Shown here piece after piece: positions 14,601 to 35,441 of a DNA stretch of 64,000 nt. This DNA comes from Sphaeramia orbicularis (Eukaryota; Chordata; Actinopteri; Kurtiformes; Apogonidae), in NCBI RefSeq assembly GCF_902148855.1, contig NC_043962.1, forward strand, positions 24,088,610-24,152,609, read 5' to 3'. The translations under genes were made by a program, and so were the position numbers. The notes under the pieces were generated by a model that did no database searches, was not told the DNA's origin, and saw only the letters and a program-made list of their open reading frames with translations. The first letter of the stretch is position 1; each line of letters starts with the position of its first letter.

Positions 14601-17171
14601 GTTGATGCCATCTTTTCCATCTTGGGAAAAAAGAAAATTGTACTGAAGCCATGAAAGAAATCTGTCCTAAAACTCAGATTTAGGTGGGAAATTAAATGCT
14701 GACTCACTTGCGCACGGCCTCCTGTTTGTGTATGTCTGCTGTCTCCCACCACTTGGAAAAGAAAGAAATCTCAGACCAGATGAACTTCCTTCGTGGATCC
14801 TCAGCCAACTTCACCACCATGTTGTTTAAAATGTGTTGCGTCTGGTCTGTGAAGTACTTGTCAAAGGTTTTGACCCAGCCTTAAAAGAGAAGAAGAAAAA
14901 TCGAAGTAAATTACACAACATTTGGCAGATTTGCTGTCCACTAATTGGTCTATTTCTGAAAACAATATGCCTCTACACTCCTCATCCAGCTGGCTGAAAC
15001 TTTAACAAAAAGCCTGTGCAGGTAAGAGGCAGCACGATGAGGAAAAGATCAAGAATAAAACTTATATTTTATTCACGAAGAGCTGTTCCCTTCAGAAAGC
15101 TTTTTAGCAGAGTGCTTTAAAACAAGGTGACTAAAACACATTTTGTGAACTTCCAGCACTAAAGCCTTTAAATATGCTGTCAAATATTTATCTAGTATGT
15201 TCTTGGGTGACATTTATTACAGAGATTCACATCATTCTGCAGCAAAGCAGAATCAGTGTTTTTCAACATGTCTTCACATAAACCTGAGACAACATGCTCA
15301 AAGAGGACTTTCATTAACTAAAGCCTATTAGATAAATAAGCCTTGCACCACTAACCCTGTCTTAATGTGCCTTCTGAGCCACACCGACATCAACAACAAC
15401 AGGAGCAGCAGCAGCGACAGAACTTATCACTACCTATTCAGATTGAAGGCTGCCTAAAACATAACTTTACAGCAGGGCATAATCAAATTCAGTTCCAAAT
15501 AAAATATATTCTTATAGTTGATGGCCAAACCTTGGAGGTCCCTGCAGCCTGTCAACATATCTATAACTGTCAAGTAAGCCACAATGAAGCAGGCTGGTAA
15601 ACATATTTAATGAAATGTCCATCTAAAACAAAATCCCTGCCAGTCAAAATAAAAATAGCCGGCTTTCTCCAATGCCAGCAGCTTTCTAATTCTATTGTTT
15701 GCAACTACACTGTCAGTCACGTCACCGTTAATGGGCATGAAGAAACCAAAATTTGACTGATTTCTGCATCCCAATCACTAGCCTCTCACTCAGGTAAGGC
15801 TTCATCATTGAAGGCTTGTCTTTTTTGACACAACAATACTATTATTAGCCTTGTAGAAAAACAACGGTGATCAGTTCGTAAAACAAATCAAAGATGTTAA
15901 AAGCAGGCTCTTTAAATGACACACTGATGAAAACATAAAATTCTTTCCATGCTGCCATGCTTTTAGAACACCCTCTCCACTCACCTGGATCATTGTGGGA
16001 ATGAGGCACCACAAACACTTGAAGCGGTTCATTATCCCATTCATCAGGTTCGTAAGTGATATCAAAGCCCTGCTTCCATACACCGCCATCAGGGTTGTCA
16101 AACTTCAGGAGGGAGTACACATCCAGCATCTGAAATAAGAACAAAACCAATTGTTAACTCACAGGACAAAGCCAAACCTGCCCAGAGTAATCAACAGTGA
16201 TGTCAACATTAATTACAATTTTGACCAAATATTATTTTTTCAAGGAGAAATCTAGTGTGAAGAGCAACAATCACACCTGAACGTCTGCTTGGCCGCGGTT
16301 GCCTACAGCAAACTGGCAATCCTGGGGCTTGACGGCGAGGAAAGTAGGGCGGCCATCAAAGGGTAGAACCCAGGAACCATTGGCACTCCTGAAAGGCAGG
16401 TGGCCGCTGGGAGACACAGCTCCTGTGTCTGTGAGCTCCATCACAGAGTCCTTTATGTGACTTATGATTTGATGGTTTTCTTCCAGGAGTTGCTCCAACT
16501 GCTCTATCCGGTTCTGCAGGACTGAGATCTGGCTCTAAATGCCCATCAAAAATTACAAACAAAAACACACATTGATATCTTCATAAATTGTATCCTGAAA
16601 AGATCATTTGATCAAAAGTCATTTGTTTCTCAACTAGGATTTGGACAGTCATTACAAATCTTGTGAATTACAAGACAATTAGAATGTTGTTGTAAATGTG
16701 TAATTATAAAAACAAAATTCAAATTAACATATAATAAACATAATAATAAAAAAAAACATTTATTATAAATGCAATAGCAAAATACACTATTTTCTATGGG
16801 TTTAAGTGTTTGACAGTAATATAATTTCAGCCTCTCTTTATGCAGACAGAAAAAAAAGGATCTATAAAATTATCCACATTATAATCATGTGCAGAACTTA
16901 TTTAGACTGGTCTAGAAATCAGCACTGTTTGTGTTTATGCTTCAGTGCAACTCCTGGTGCCTCAAAACAAAGTAAAGAGAGTAACAAAGATTAAAAAGGA
17001 AGTCCAGATCTGCATTATCACCACAACACTTATTCTTACCCGTGGAAAGTTTCCGCTGCTCTGTCTCCTTGCAGGGTCATGTTGGACTCGATCCAACATC
17101 AGATACAGCGAGAATACAGCCACACAGAATATGGCCCCTCCACACACTGTTACCTGCTTCCTCAACTTCAT
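2654..17171 (-). CDS. man2a2: Alpha-mannosidase 2x (mannosidase alpha class 2A member 2)
   Basis: Golgi type II membrane glycosidase of family GH38. It trims the alpha-1,3 and alpha-1,6 mannoses of GlcNAcMan5GlcNAc2 during complex N-glycan synthesis. Coding exons, minus strand, in order: 17040-17171, 16277-16534, 15985-16129, 14708-14879, 14365-14492, 13885-14058, 12266-12452, 11404-11581, 10868-11070, 9448-9630, 9170-9284, 8984-9054, 8703-8868, 7701-7937, 7341-7463, 6931-7045, 6467-6600, 6208-6349, 5738-5871, 4808-5002, 4593-4709, 2654-2806. All phases join, giving 1,153 aa (human about 1,150). Visible parts: a short cytosolic tail MKLRKQ and a signal anchor at about residues 7-26; zinc-ligand motif HSHNDPG from about residue 173; nucleophile region WAVDPFGHS with Asp near 289; [10 protein letters not shown] near 566-575. 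The N-terminus matches MAN2A2 rather than MAN2A1. Read divergently from unc45a. The paralogue call rests on recalled sequence and synteny. Confidence 0.96.
3770..3965 (+). mobile_element. L1/Tx1-type LINE C-terminal scrap
   Basis: Read on the plus strand with one stop, this gives residues like [16 protein letters not shown], then a stretch ending [11 protein letters not shown]. The pattern 'W-K-D-K-x-P-P ... F-x-x-x-W-Q-P' is characteristic of the extreme C-terminus of fish L1/Tx1 ORF2. It is followed by an A-rich tail near 4090. It is a dead, 5'-truncated copy. Confidence 0.55.
4190..4285. repeat. Dispersed LINE-derived repeat, copy 1
   Basis: The segment reads TTTATTTAACCAGG, then ATTGAGAT, then CAAGGGGGACCTGGC. 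A diverged second copy lies at 30305-30375 in a unc45a intron (TTTATTTAACCGGG, CATTGAGATT, CAAGAGCATCCCGGCC). This is a common repeat in teleost genomes, probably the 3' part of a non-LTR retrotransposon. I cannot name the family from sequence alone. Confidence 0.45.
5069..5093 (-). other. man2a2: Possible 25-nt poison microexon in man2a2
   Basis: On the minus strand, a pyrimidine-rich acceptor (TTCCTCATCTGCCGCAG) is followed 25 nt later by a strong donor (GAA|GTGAGT). Inserted between the neighbouring phase-0 exons it would begin with TAA, an immediate stop. It could be a regulatory NMD exon or a chance pairing of splice signals. Confidence 0.2.
5394..5471 (-). other. man2a2: Candidate 78-nt cassette exon in man2a2
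   Basis: The segment lies in the intron between the 5738-5871 and 4808-5002 exons. It has an acceptor (CATCATTACTTTCAG) and a donor (GAG|GTAATG), and it is exactly 26 codons in the phase-0 frame without a stop. Its predicted residues begin [12 protein letters not shown] and end SDEVQE. Skipping it gives a protein collinear with human MAN2A2 as I recall it. Inclusion would insert 26 residues in the C-terminal part of the luminal domain. No expression evidence is available. Confidence 0.4.
9960..10200 (+). repeat. LINE 3'-tail-like repeat in man2a2 intron
   Basis: The segment GAAGAAGGGGCGGGATTAAA, then CTTCTTCCCACCCCTTTTCA, ending in GGAATAAATCACTTAATCTA resembles the 3' untranslated tail of a fish non-LTR retrotransposon that occurs in many teleost introns. 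There is no coding part here. The family name is not certain. Confidence 0.4.
10380..10660 (+). mobile_element. LINE C-terminal fragment
   Basis: Plus-strand translation around 10390-10500 gives [15 protein letters not shown] followed by residues like [17 protein letters not shown]. This is the 'A-P-R-L-W-N-x-L-P' block found near the end of ORF2 in fish L2/Rex-type LINEs. It is followed by a tail of the 'AAAGCACT...ACAAATACA' type. Old, truncated and non-coding. Confidence 0.5.
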
Positions 17172-19105
17172 CCTCCTCTGGGCTTCTTTCCGGAGTTTAA
17201 AATATTAAATTGACCTTGACTGTCCCTCTTTAAAACATCGAGAGAAAGGTCCTTTAAAAGTGGGATGCAATCCTTCACGGTGCAAAATGAGATGGAAAGT
17301 AACCAGCTACACGAGTAGTGATGGATCAGTTCTACAACGGCGACGCCTCCAGCTTCCACTCACCATACTGGAGGACCACAGTAAAGGGGGCTACAGCAGT
17401 GATAGCAGTGGACAGGGGTACTAAATCAGTAATAGTTGGCAAACACTGTGTCGTCTTTGGCCAAACCACAGCCACCGGTGGGCTCCTTCAAAGTCACCCT
17501 TGTGCTCAACCATCCAAATTGAAGTGATTGCAGGAAAGGAAAAAAAAAAACAAAAAAACACAAGCACCACACAGAGGAGACTCAAACAGGGAGCCTAGTG
17601 TCCTTGCAGCATGATGGGTGTCGCTGTGGGTCTTTTCTCCTAGTCCAGTTCCCACTCCCACAGCAGCGTCTTATACCCCAGCAACAGCCAGATTACAATT
17701 CAGCTCATTTGGCCTGTGGTGCTACAACACTTTGCACACTAGGCAGCAGTAGTGCAAAGATGTGGGCTGAAACAAACCAACTTAGCCTAGAGCAGCAGCT
17801 TTTTAATCAAGCGTCACCGCTGCCTGAAGCAGCTCCAGGAATTAAAATGAGACAAATGTCATTCTTCTCTCAGTAGCACAGTGACGGCATATCTACTGTG
17901 GCAGCATGGCCAGCACGTCTGTCCTTGGCCACAAGCACCAAGTTGAAATCACATCAGAGGGTCTTCTGCATCTGTGAAGACAGTTCAAGTTTAATGGAGC
18001 ATGTAAAATAAAGACATATGCCACCAACTAATATCATAGATAAGCATCAGTGAACTGAGTAGTTAAAGATTTTTTGACAAGTAAAGTCAAAAGGGAAAGA
18101 CAATAAATCAAACTGAGAACAGTGGTCCGTTTCTTTTCCTCCCAGGGCTGATAGGTGTTCCTGTTTGCCTCAGTGTGCAAATCCAACACCATCATAATCC
18201 GCTCACTTCTAGAGCCGAGACTATTTTAGCATTACCACAGGGAGCTGGATAATAACTTGGCACTTCCGTTTGGTTGAACTAACTGGCAAAACCGAAACTA
18301 ATGTCAGCAGAAAAACAGACAAGGTGCTGAACACAGAGACACCAAAAATAACAGGCTTTAATAACTACAGCAATGAATTCATGTGTTATATCTACTGCTG
18401 CTCACCTGACACGACTGCTTAGCTTAAAGGAAGCTTTTCTACAAAATCCCAGTCTTTTAAGTGACCGATCAAATTCCGTTTAATCGTATTCTTAGGAATG
18501 TTAACTCCTTTGTTAAAATGTAACTTGGATTATAGTTAGTCAGCTGGGCAGCTAGCCAACTATCATTGCGTTACTTCAAACTTAAGAGCAATAAAATAGC
18601 TCAGCAGTACGTGTACATTACACTTCGTATGATTATATACGCGCCAGCTAGTTTATCAATAATCTGTATTGATTTTACTATTCAAACTTTGCCTCCCTCT
18701 GTTACTTTGACATGAACTAACCACAGATATTACTAATGTGTAGCTGAACAAGCTAGCGCTAGCCACAAGATATGACATTCCCACATCAACTGGTTTCAGA
18801 GCTATCTTTAAGAGTCAGCAAACCACAGCATAACAATTGACATCTTTAGATAAATCCAAGGAAACTGGAGACACCGCTGTTTTTCTGCACCATTACCTGT
18901 AAAAAAGCCCATGTAGGACGGCAGATGTAACGCTGTCTGTAACGTTAGGCACGATAGCAAGTACTGGCTTGATAACATTAAGACAATACGTGGCTGATAT
19001 TTCCTGGTTAACCTTTCACTTTTCATCTGAATCCCGGCTGATATGTATGTGCGACCTTGGGACCCCTTATGTCTGTGAACAAAAAGAAAAATTGACGTTA
19101 CTCAC

Positions 19106-19258
19106 CAAATAAGACTGATCCGGAAGAGCCCAAGAGTGTGAGCATTTCGCTCCGGGCTGACAGATTAACAACTGTACCAGCCAGCTAGCCCAGCTAGCAC
19201 CGATAGCCACAGCAAAGACTTATGGGAAGACTGGGGCTGCGCATCAGTTCATGATTGG
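19106..19258 (-). promoter_or_regulatory. man2a2: man2a2 first non-coding exon and core promoter
   Basis: On the minus strand, a strong donor TTTG|GTGAGT at 19106 ends a GC-richer segment with no start codon used. A CCAAT box lies at about 19254-19258 and a TGCGCA core (NRF1-like) near 19232. I infer a TATA-less housekeeping promoter with transcription starting around 19190-19220 and a first intron of up to 1.9 kb before the ATG exon. Another donor (ATG|GTGAGT) at 17364 could end a second untranslated exon. Confidence 0.5.
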
Positions 19259-19609
19259 CCAGAATCCTGAGCAGCTTTTAAATTAAATCCACCATAATTA
19301 CATATTCAGACTGCTAATGGGAATAAATACCTGCATTACAATGTAGTTTAAGAAATCTGAATGATTTACAAGGTCAGTGATGGACAAATTGTCTAAATAT
19401 TAAACACTATTTATTCCAAAACAAAATAAAATAAAAATAAAAAGCCTATGTAAGACGTCTTTTTTGGCACAAGTTACCACCTAGTCACACAAGATGAGTA
19501 CCAGGAATGGATATAAAAAGCATTTAAACCCATCTATGCTCTCTGAGCCAAAAAGACACACATATATGATATTGTTATTAAATTACTGATTTTCCTGATA
19601 TTAGATTAA

Positions 19610-20505
19610 CCCATAAAGACCCAGTGTTATGTTTATGGCAGTCACCAAATGTATTTTTCTTTGTATTTAATCTTTCTTGAGTGATTTATTATCATCTATT
19701 TTGATATTATCCTCAGTGTTTTGCGTTTTTTCGGTGAAACTCCAGTATTTTCCAATATATCGAATTCACTGATCATGTACAGTCGCGAAAAAAAATATTA
19801 GACCATCAAAAGTTATCAAAAACAATGATTATGCAATCAAGTACTAACTCCTGTGTGTATCATGTGACTAAAAAAGAGAGGAAAGAAAACATAGAATGCT
19901 TAAAAGTACTGTTTTTGTCAGTACAATTCATAGCTATTGATGTAAGAACTGAAGTGATTTTGGTTATTATCAAGAAAACATGGAAAATGTCTAGATATCA
20001 GCTCTGGAATCAAACTCCTATGAGCTATTTTTGCTGTTATCATTATATTTGGCCAAACAAATGTACCTGTCATTGTACCAGGCATTAAAATGAACAAGAA
20101 ATTGGAGAAAACAAGGGTGGTCTCATAATTTTTTTCGAGACTGTAGATGTTCATAAAAGCTCAGATTAAAGTTGAGGGTTATTATATCAGATGCAGAGAA
20201 AACTGAGGACAAAGTGATTTTTTCAGCATAGATTATAAAAAAAATTTAACATAAACCCAGTATGTCCATCCACTGTCATTGATGCAACTCCATGGGTTTT
20301 ACTGGTGAATCAATGTTGTAGAAGATGACAGTGTTTCCACGGTAACCACGGAGCTTCTGAACATCTAAATGGGTCATATCTGATGACCATTAAAAGATGA
20401 CAAACTATTTTACACCAATTATTTACATGTATTGATCAACAGGTATTAAACAGTTTCGATCAGGAGATGATTTTGAACGCTTGTGGATGTTTGGGTCTTT
20501 ATGGG
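19610..20505. mobile_element. piggyBac-like MITE (TTAA duplication), interrupted
   Basis: Perfect inverted ends CCCATAAAGACCCA (left) and TGGGTCTTTATGGG (right) are each flanked by TTAA (19606-19609 and 20506-20509). TTAA duplication with CCC/GGG ends is the hallmark of piggyBac-type elements. There is no transposase coding, so it is a non-autonomous copy. A separate 364-bp MITE sits inside it (19780-20143). Confidence 0.75.
19780..20143. mobile_element. TA-flanked MITE nested in the piggyBac-like MITE
   Basis: Inverted ends CAGTCGCGAAAAAAA and (complement) CAGTCTCGAAAAAAA extend about 28 bp with few mismatches, and TA flanks both sides (19778-19779 and 20144-20145). This fits a Tc1/mariner-superfamily MITE. 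An open stretch inside has no recognisable protein similarity. Confidence 0.7.
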
Positions 20506-20509
20506 TTAA

Positions 20510-22980
20510 TATACTTAGCATTACACAGAAAAAAGAAAAAAAAAATCCCATTATGATGGAAATTATACATGAAACAAAAGTGAATATTAGCAGGATTGCT
20601 ACTCATGTATTTATGGACATTGTACTATTTTTATGGATACTACAACCTTTATCCCACCTTCTTTTTACACAGAAAAGTGAGATGCACCAGTGGCTTCTAA
20701 AATTATTATGATCGATTAAAGAGTTTCTCCTCTATGTGGGTGGTTTTAGGTCAAAACGATTTACACAGCACCGGATCAAAAATACATCTGGTCTGATCAT
20801 CTGCTCTAAAAAGTCCAGTAAGTACATAACTTGGAACATTACCAAAAATATGTTCTGGCCAGGCCTGTGTAGCCAAATTTTGCATGTTATTACAGCAATA
20901 AAGAGGGACTTGATTGAAAAATAATGTAATTTGTGAACATGGTTAAAGAATAATTATGTGAACACGCCCTGCTGACAAATATTAACTTACTTAAGAAGCA
21001 AAATAACCAGCATTAAATTGTTTAAATACCTAATATTGTTGTGTTATATTCTTATATCTTATATCTTTTGAATTTGAGGCGTACAGAAAATGAGTACCCA
21101 GATAATATACTATAGAAATGCAGAATAAAAGCCTGTTTGGAACATTAACAGCTTAGTTTTATTGTGCCTATTTTAAACACCATTTACTCAGGTGTACCTT
21201 TCCATCTTCAGTCCTTGGTTTCATGAATTTAACAGTGCTTTATAATGTTATGTCACCACATCCATAATACTGTTGTCTGAGGATTACTGTGACCTATATG
21301 ATCTAAGTATCATTATATGACCTAAGTAACACCAGCCGGCCGTTCTACTGCATATAAATGAACACCATTGTGAAGGTAAAGGACACCTGAGAAACCCAGT
21401 GTAACTTTGTGCTCTTTTGTTAGATCTTTCAAGAACTCTTTATGTTTTTATGGAAACAGGAGCTCAGCTGATGCTTAAATAATTAATTAGCAAACTGTGG
21501 GACATGACAAGAACAGATGGTGTTATTGTGGGGTTTTTTTTCTACAGTCAATAATGACAAAAATAACTTTAATTGAATCCACAAAATAGAACGAGATCAA
21601 CCATTTTCAGAGATGTATGAAAGTGTAAGATTTTAAAAATAGGTTTTGTTTTGGAAAAAGTGCACCAGTATTGTATTTTGTTATCAGCTAATCTTTCATA
21701 AACCAAATTCCCAATGAAGGACAAATATTTACACAGCTGCTTTTGACTCTTTTGTGGGTCCCGTTGTCTCCGAGCCTTGGGGTCTCCTGTGGCTTTATAA
21801 TAAATCAGATGTAGCAACATGCATGGCGTTTGTCTATTGTTTATTCTTTGATTTAATTCTTTTCATTCAAAGTTACAAAGCTGCCATGGTAATCTGAGAG
21901 TCTTTACAGGTGTGTTTGAGGACAAGACCCGATGGGAACCATTTTGTCTCTACGGCAACAGAGGACAGGCAACAATACCAGATGTAACTGAGAAACCCTA
22001 AGGGACTGACCCAGGAAGTAACGTATCAAAGAGCTTTTTACACATGTATACAGGTGTCTTAAAAGCTTCTTTACAACACTGATGTTAAGCATTGGGAAAT
22101 GTAAGTATGTTCACTCAAGTGCCACACAACACATTTGGGGCAAGGATTTTTGACTTGAGTATTTCCAGTTTATGCAACAATATGCAATATATCCAATATA
22201 TCAGTAGTTATATTGTATTTTTTATTTACCAGTTCATCTTAGAAGTATCAGTTACTTCTTGGATTACAATCTTTCATTCCCGTCTTCGCCAGTGACAACC
22301 ACATATTTCCAAATTGAATAATTGGGATAAACTGAGGCAACAAGTGTTCCTATATAAGTCGATGAACTTCTCTTTCAGAAACTAAATAAACTCTTAAAAA
22401 CTATCTTGAATTTACTGGAAAATGCTGTCACAAAACTGAAAACAGGGTTTTTACTTCTTTTGTAAATATGTATACAGTCTGTAAAGTTATATTATTATTT
22501 TGCACTGTTTTTGCACTATCTTTATGCTGCATGCACATTTCTTTGCCCTTCACTTTTTCTTGTTGCTGCCTTAATCAGTGAATTTCAGTGAAAAGTGTGG
22601 TTTCATCTTCATCATATCTCATTTAGCATTCATGAAAAGTAGACATATTAAGGTTCTCACAAGACAATGGTGCTACAAACATGCTAATATATATTATGAA
22701 TATGATGAGAATATGATACATTGTAGTCAAAATACACAATAGTATACATTGTATTATGTACAAAGCATACATAATTATATTATATACAAAGCATGCACAA
22801 TACATTCAATACAGCCTTGAACCTGAAAAGGTAACATTCAATGAAATCATTCTCTTTTCTTTCTTTTATCAACTAACCAGCTTGATAATCCTCCTCTGTC
22901 TGTGTGGACCAAATGAAAATGTAACCAAATAAAGTAGAGTTTGGGTCTTGTCTCCTCCCTTCCTTTTATGGAAATGTAGC
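20510..22980. other. Intergenic, no gene seen
   Basis: AT-rich sequence between the nested MITEs and the unc45a promoter. I looked for HDDC3 (HD-domain hydrolase) exons, because HDDC3 lies between MAN2A2 and UNC45A in human, and saw none on either strand. Short open frames here show no family features. Confidence 0.5.
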
Positions 22981-22984
22981 GTGG

Positions 22985-23159
22985 GGAAAGGGGGCGGGGT
23001 CATTACCTATACGTCATCATCGTGCTCCCGGATACCCGGAAGAGTAGTGAGATGTAACATGTTCAGCTGTAATTAACGGTGTTTATGAGCAAGAAGACAA
23101 AATAAAACTATATATTCACCTGAAAAGTCACGTTTAACATTGTGTGTAACGTCTTAAAA
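22985..23159 (+). promoter_or_regulatory. unc45a: unc45a promoter and 5' UTR
   Basis: A GC box (GGGGGCGGGG) near 22990, a CRE/ATF-like ACGTCATC near 23011 and an ETS-like CCGGAAG near 23037 precede the ATG at 23160. There is no TATA box. This is the layout of a housekeeping promoter. The transcription start is inferred to be near 23040. Confidence 0.5.
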
Positions 23160-33555
<10,396 letters not shown>

Positions 33556-34052
33556 ACACACCGCTGCAGTGAGCACATGTGCCTCTGGGAGCAGTTAAAA
33601 GTGTTTCAGTATTATGTGGGACCAGTGAAGTCATTTCAACTTTGCAGGAAATCTGTCTTGGTTTAAAAGGGTACAGGCTGATCCTAAAATGTCCATGTGT
33701 TTAAACCAAAGACTACAGAAAGCAATACTGATTCTATGGACAAAAGATGTTAAAATTAGCACACTGTCACAGATGCATTCCATTACGTCATATTGCTTTC
33801 CACTGATTATATTTTTCATACACTACACCTATTCCTGCACTTAATTTCTTGACATTTCATTTTTATTTTTACATCTATTTCACCAAAACATACACTGTCT
33901 TTATTTTCCATTTTATACCCCACATTATACATTCTTTGCCCTGTGAGACTTTGTTTTTAAAAGTTCACCAGACTGTTGTTTTAGATTTCCATTATTATCT
34001 TAATACATTCCCTGTGCTTTATTTGTACGAATGTTGAAAACGACAACAGCTA

Positions 34053-34058
34053 AATAAA
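34053..34058 (+). terminator. unc45a: unc45a polyadenylation signal
   Basis: Canonical AATAAA followed within 20 bases by a GT-rich stretch, about 500 bases after the unc45a stop codon. It would define a 3' UTR of about 0.5 kb. Confidence 0.65.
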
Positions 34059-34420
34059 GTTTTGTGACTTGTTTTCACTTATGCTGCTGTGTACACCCAT
34101 CTTTGCAGACTAATAGTATTGTAAGAACCTTTACTGCATGATGACTACTTTTCTCCAATATTAAGTACATTTTGTTAATAATACTTAGACACAATGATTT
34201 AATATGATCTTGAGTGAATGAATGAATGCTTCCACCAACAAAACCAAATGCCTATAGCACATTATTAACATAATATTCATATTATTACACATATTACATA
34301 CTATTGTACAACAGAAATACTTAATACAATTTTAGTGTTATTTAAAAATCTGAAAAGGAGTACGAAGAAGTACACTTTTGAATGCAGAATTTATACTTGT
34401 GTAGTATTTTTACGCGATAT

Positions 34421-34628
34421 CCTCCTGAGACCCAGCAATGCATTTTTGTCCTCTGTAGTGGACAAGAGTTTCACAGCTTTACTTAAAACAAAAAAAGTCC
34501 ACGAAAAAAAAACATCAAAAATTTTTAAAAAATGTATCTGATAAAAACAGTTGCACCATGCTGTTACCAATTAAGGCAAATGTTTAATATAAAATGGCGA
34601 AAATGTTTACTTAATGGGTCTCAGGAGG
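34421..34628. mobile_element. MITE family M1, copy 1
   Basis: Inverted ends CCTCCTGAGACCCA and its complement, each flanked by ATAT. The interior (AGCAATGCATTTTTGTCCTC ...) matches two other copies at 38144-38374 and 61265-61490. There is no coding capacity. The superfamily is not clear, because ATAT could be target duplication or part of the ends. Confidence 0.7.
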
Positions 34629-34638
34629 ATATAAATCT

Positions 34639-35345
34639 TTTTTTTAATATAGTTTTATCATTAGCAAGTTTTACAAAAATGAAGATCTTCAGCAAATAAT
34701 AAACTGTACAAATTATGTAAAATTACAGGTATTCAACAAAAACAGGAGAATCACATCACATAACTTGCCAGGGGGTGTAGGGGTTTACCAAAAAATGCCA
34801 AAATGTATACAGATGTTCACAGTTCTTGTTGCCCTTTGATTAAGAGAAAACTTAATTAATTGAGTCAAGGTACTGTTTGACCTCACTGTGAAAAGCATTA
34901 AAAGAAGTTTGTTGATGAGAGAACTTACATTTGTGAATGTGGAATTTTGCCAAAAGAATGATAAGGTTAATAATGAATGTTTCAGTAGAATTGGTCTTAT
35001 TTCTGTTAAGATCAAAGAGGCCAAAAAGCACATCTCTCCAAAACAACTTGAAATCTTTTTCAATATATCTAACAACAAAATTATAAACATCAAACTTAAA
35101 GCTTTGGACATCCGGGCAGTGCCAAAATAAATGAGAAACTGTTTCAGTGTTCACACAACAGAAAGTGCATTTCACATCAATGTCTCTTTTGAATCTTTTA
35201 ACAATGTGATCATTAGACGGGTAAAACTTATGAATTATTTTAAACGAAATTTCTCTAATTTTGTTGGTCAACAGGTATTGGTTGGGTAAGAGCCAGACCT
35301 TTTTCCAGCCAATGTGTTCCACAAGGATAGAAATACTTGACAAAA
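34639..35345 (-). mobile_element. 5'-truncated L1/Tx1-type LINE fragment
   Basis: A minus-strand frame reads NKIREISFKIIHKFYPSNDH, then CTFCCVNTETVSHLFWHCPD, then FWRDVLFGLF. The C-x2-C-x(7-8)-H-x4-C motif with 'ET-x2-HLFW' is the C-terminal zinc-knuckle block of L1/Tx1 ORF2. The frame is open for about 160 codons, so the copy is fairly young. The 3' end has a T-run on the plus strand at about 34639. The 5' break is within 100 bp of the rccd1 start codon. Confidence 0.75.
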
Positions 35346-35378
35346 CGAGAACGTGGCTGAGTACTGTAGCTTTAAGAC

Positions 35379-35388
35379 GCGCATGCGC
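35379..35388 (+). promoter_or_regulatory. rccd1: NRF1-type palindrome in rccd1 promoter
   Basis: GCGCATGCGC, a full palindromic NRF1 consensus, lies 54 bases before the rccd1 ATG in a small CpG-rich patch. It is the only strong core-promoter motif in the 97 bases between the LINE fragment and the coding start. Confidence 0.55.
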
Positions 35389-35441
35389 AGTTATTGTAGT
35401 GCGAATGTTGAAAATTTGCGGGTAACTGCGTCGGCGATCCA

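Noticed and set aside
19825-20088. 87-codon open frame within the nested MITE
   Set aside because: It lies entirely inside a non-autonomous element and resembles no transposase.
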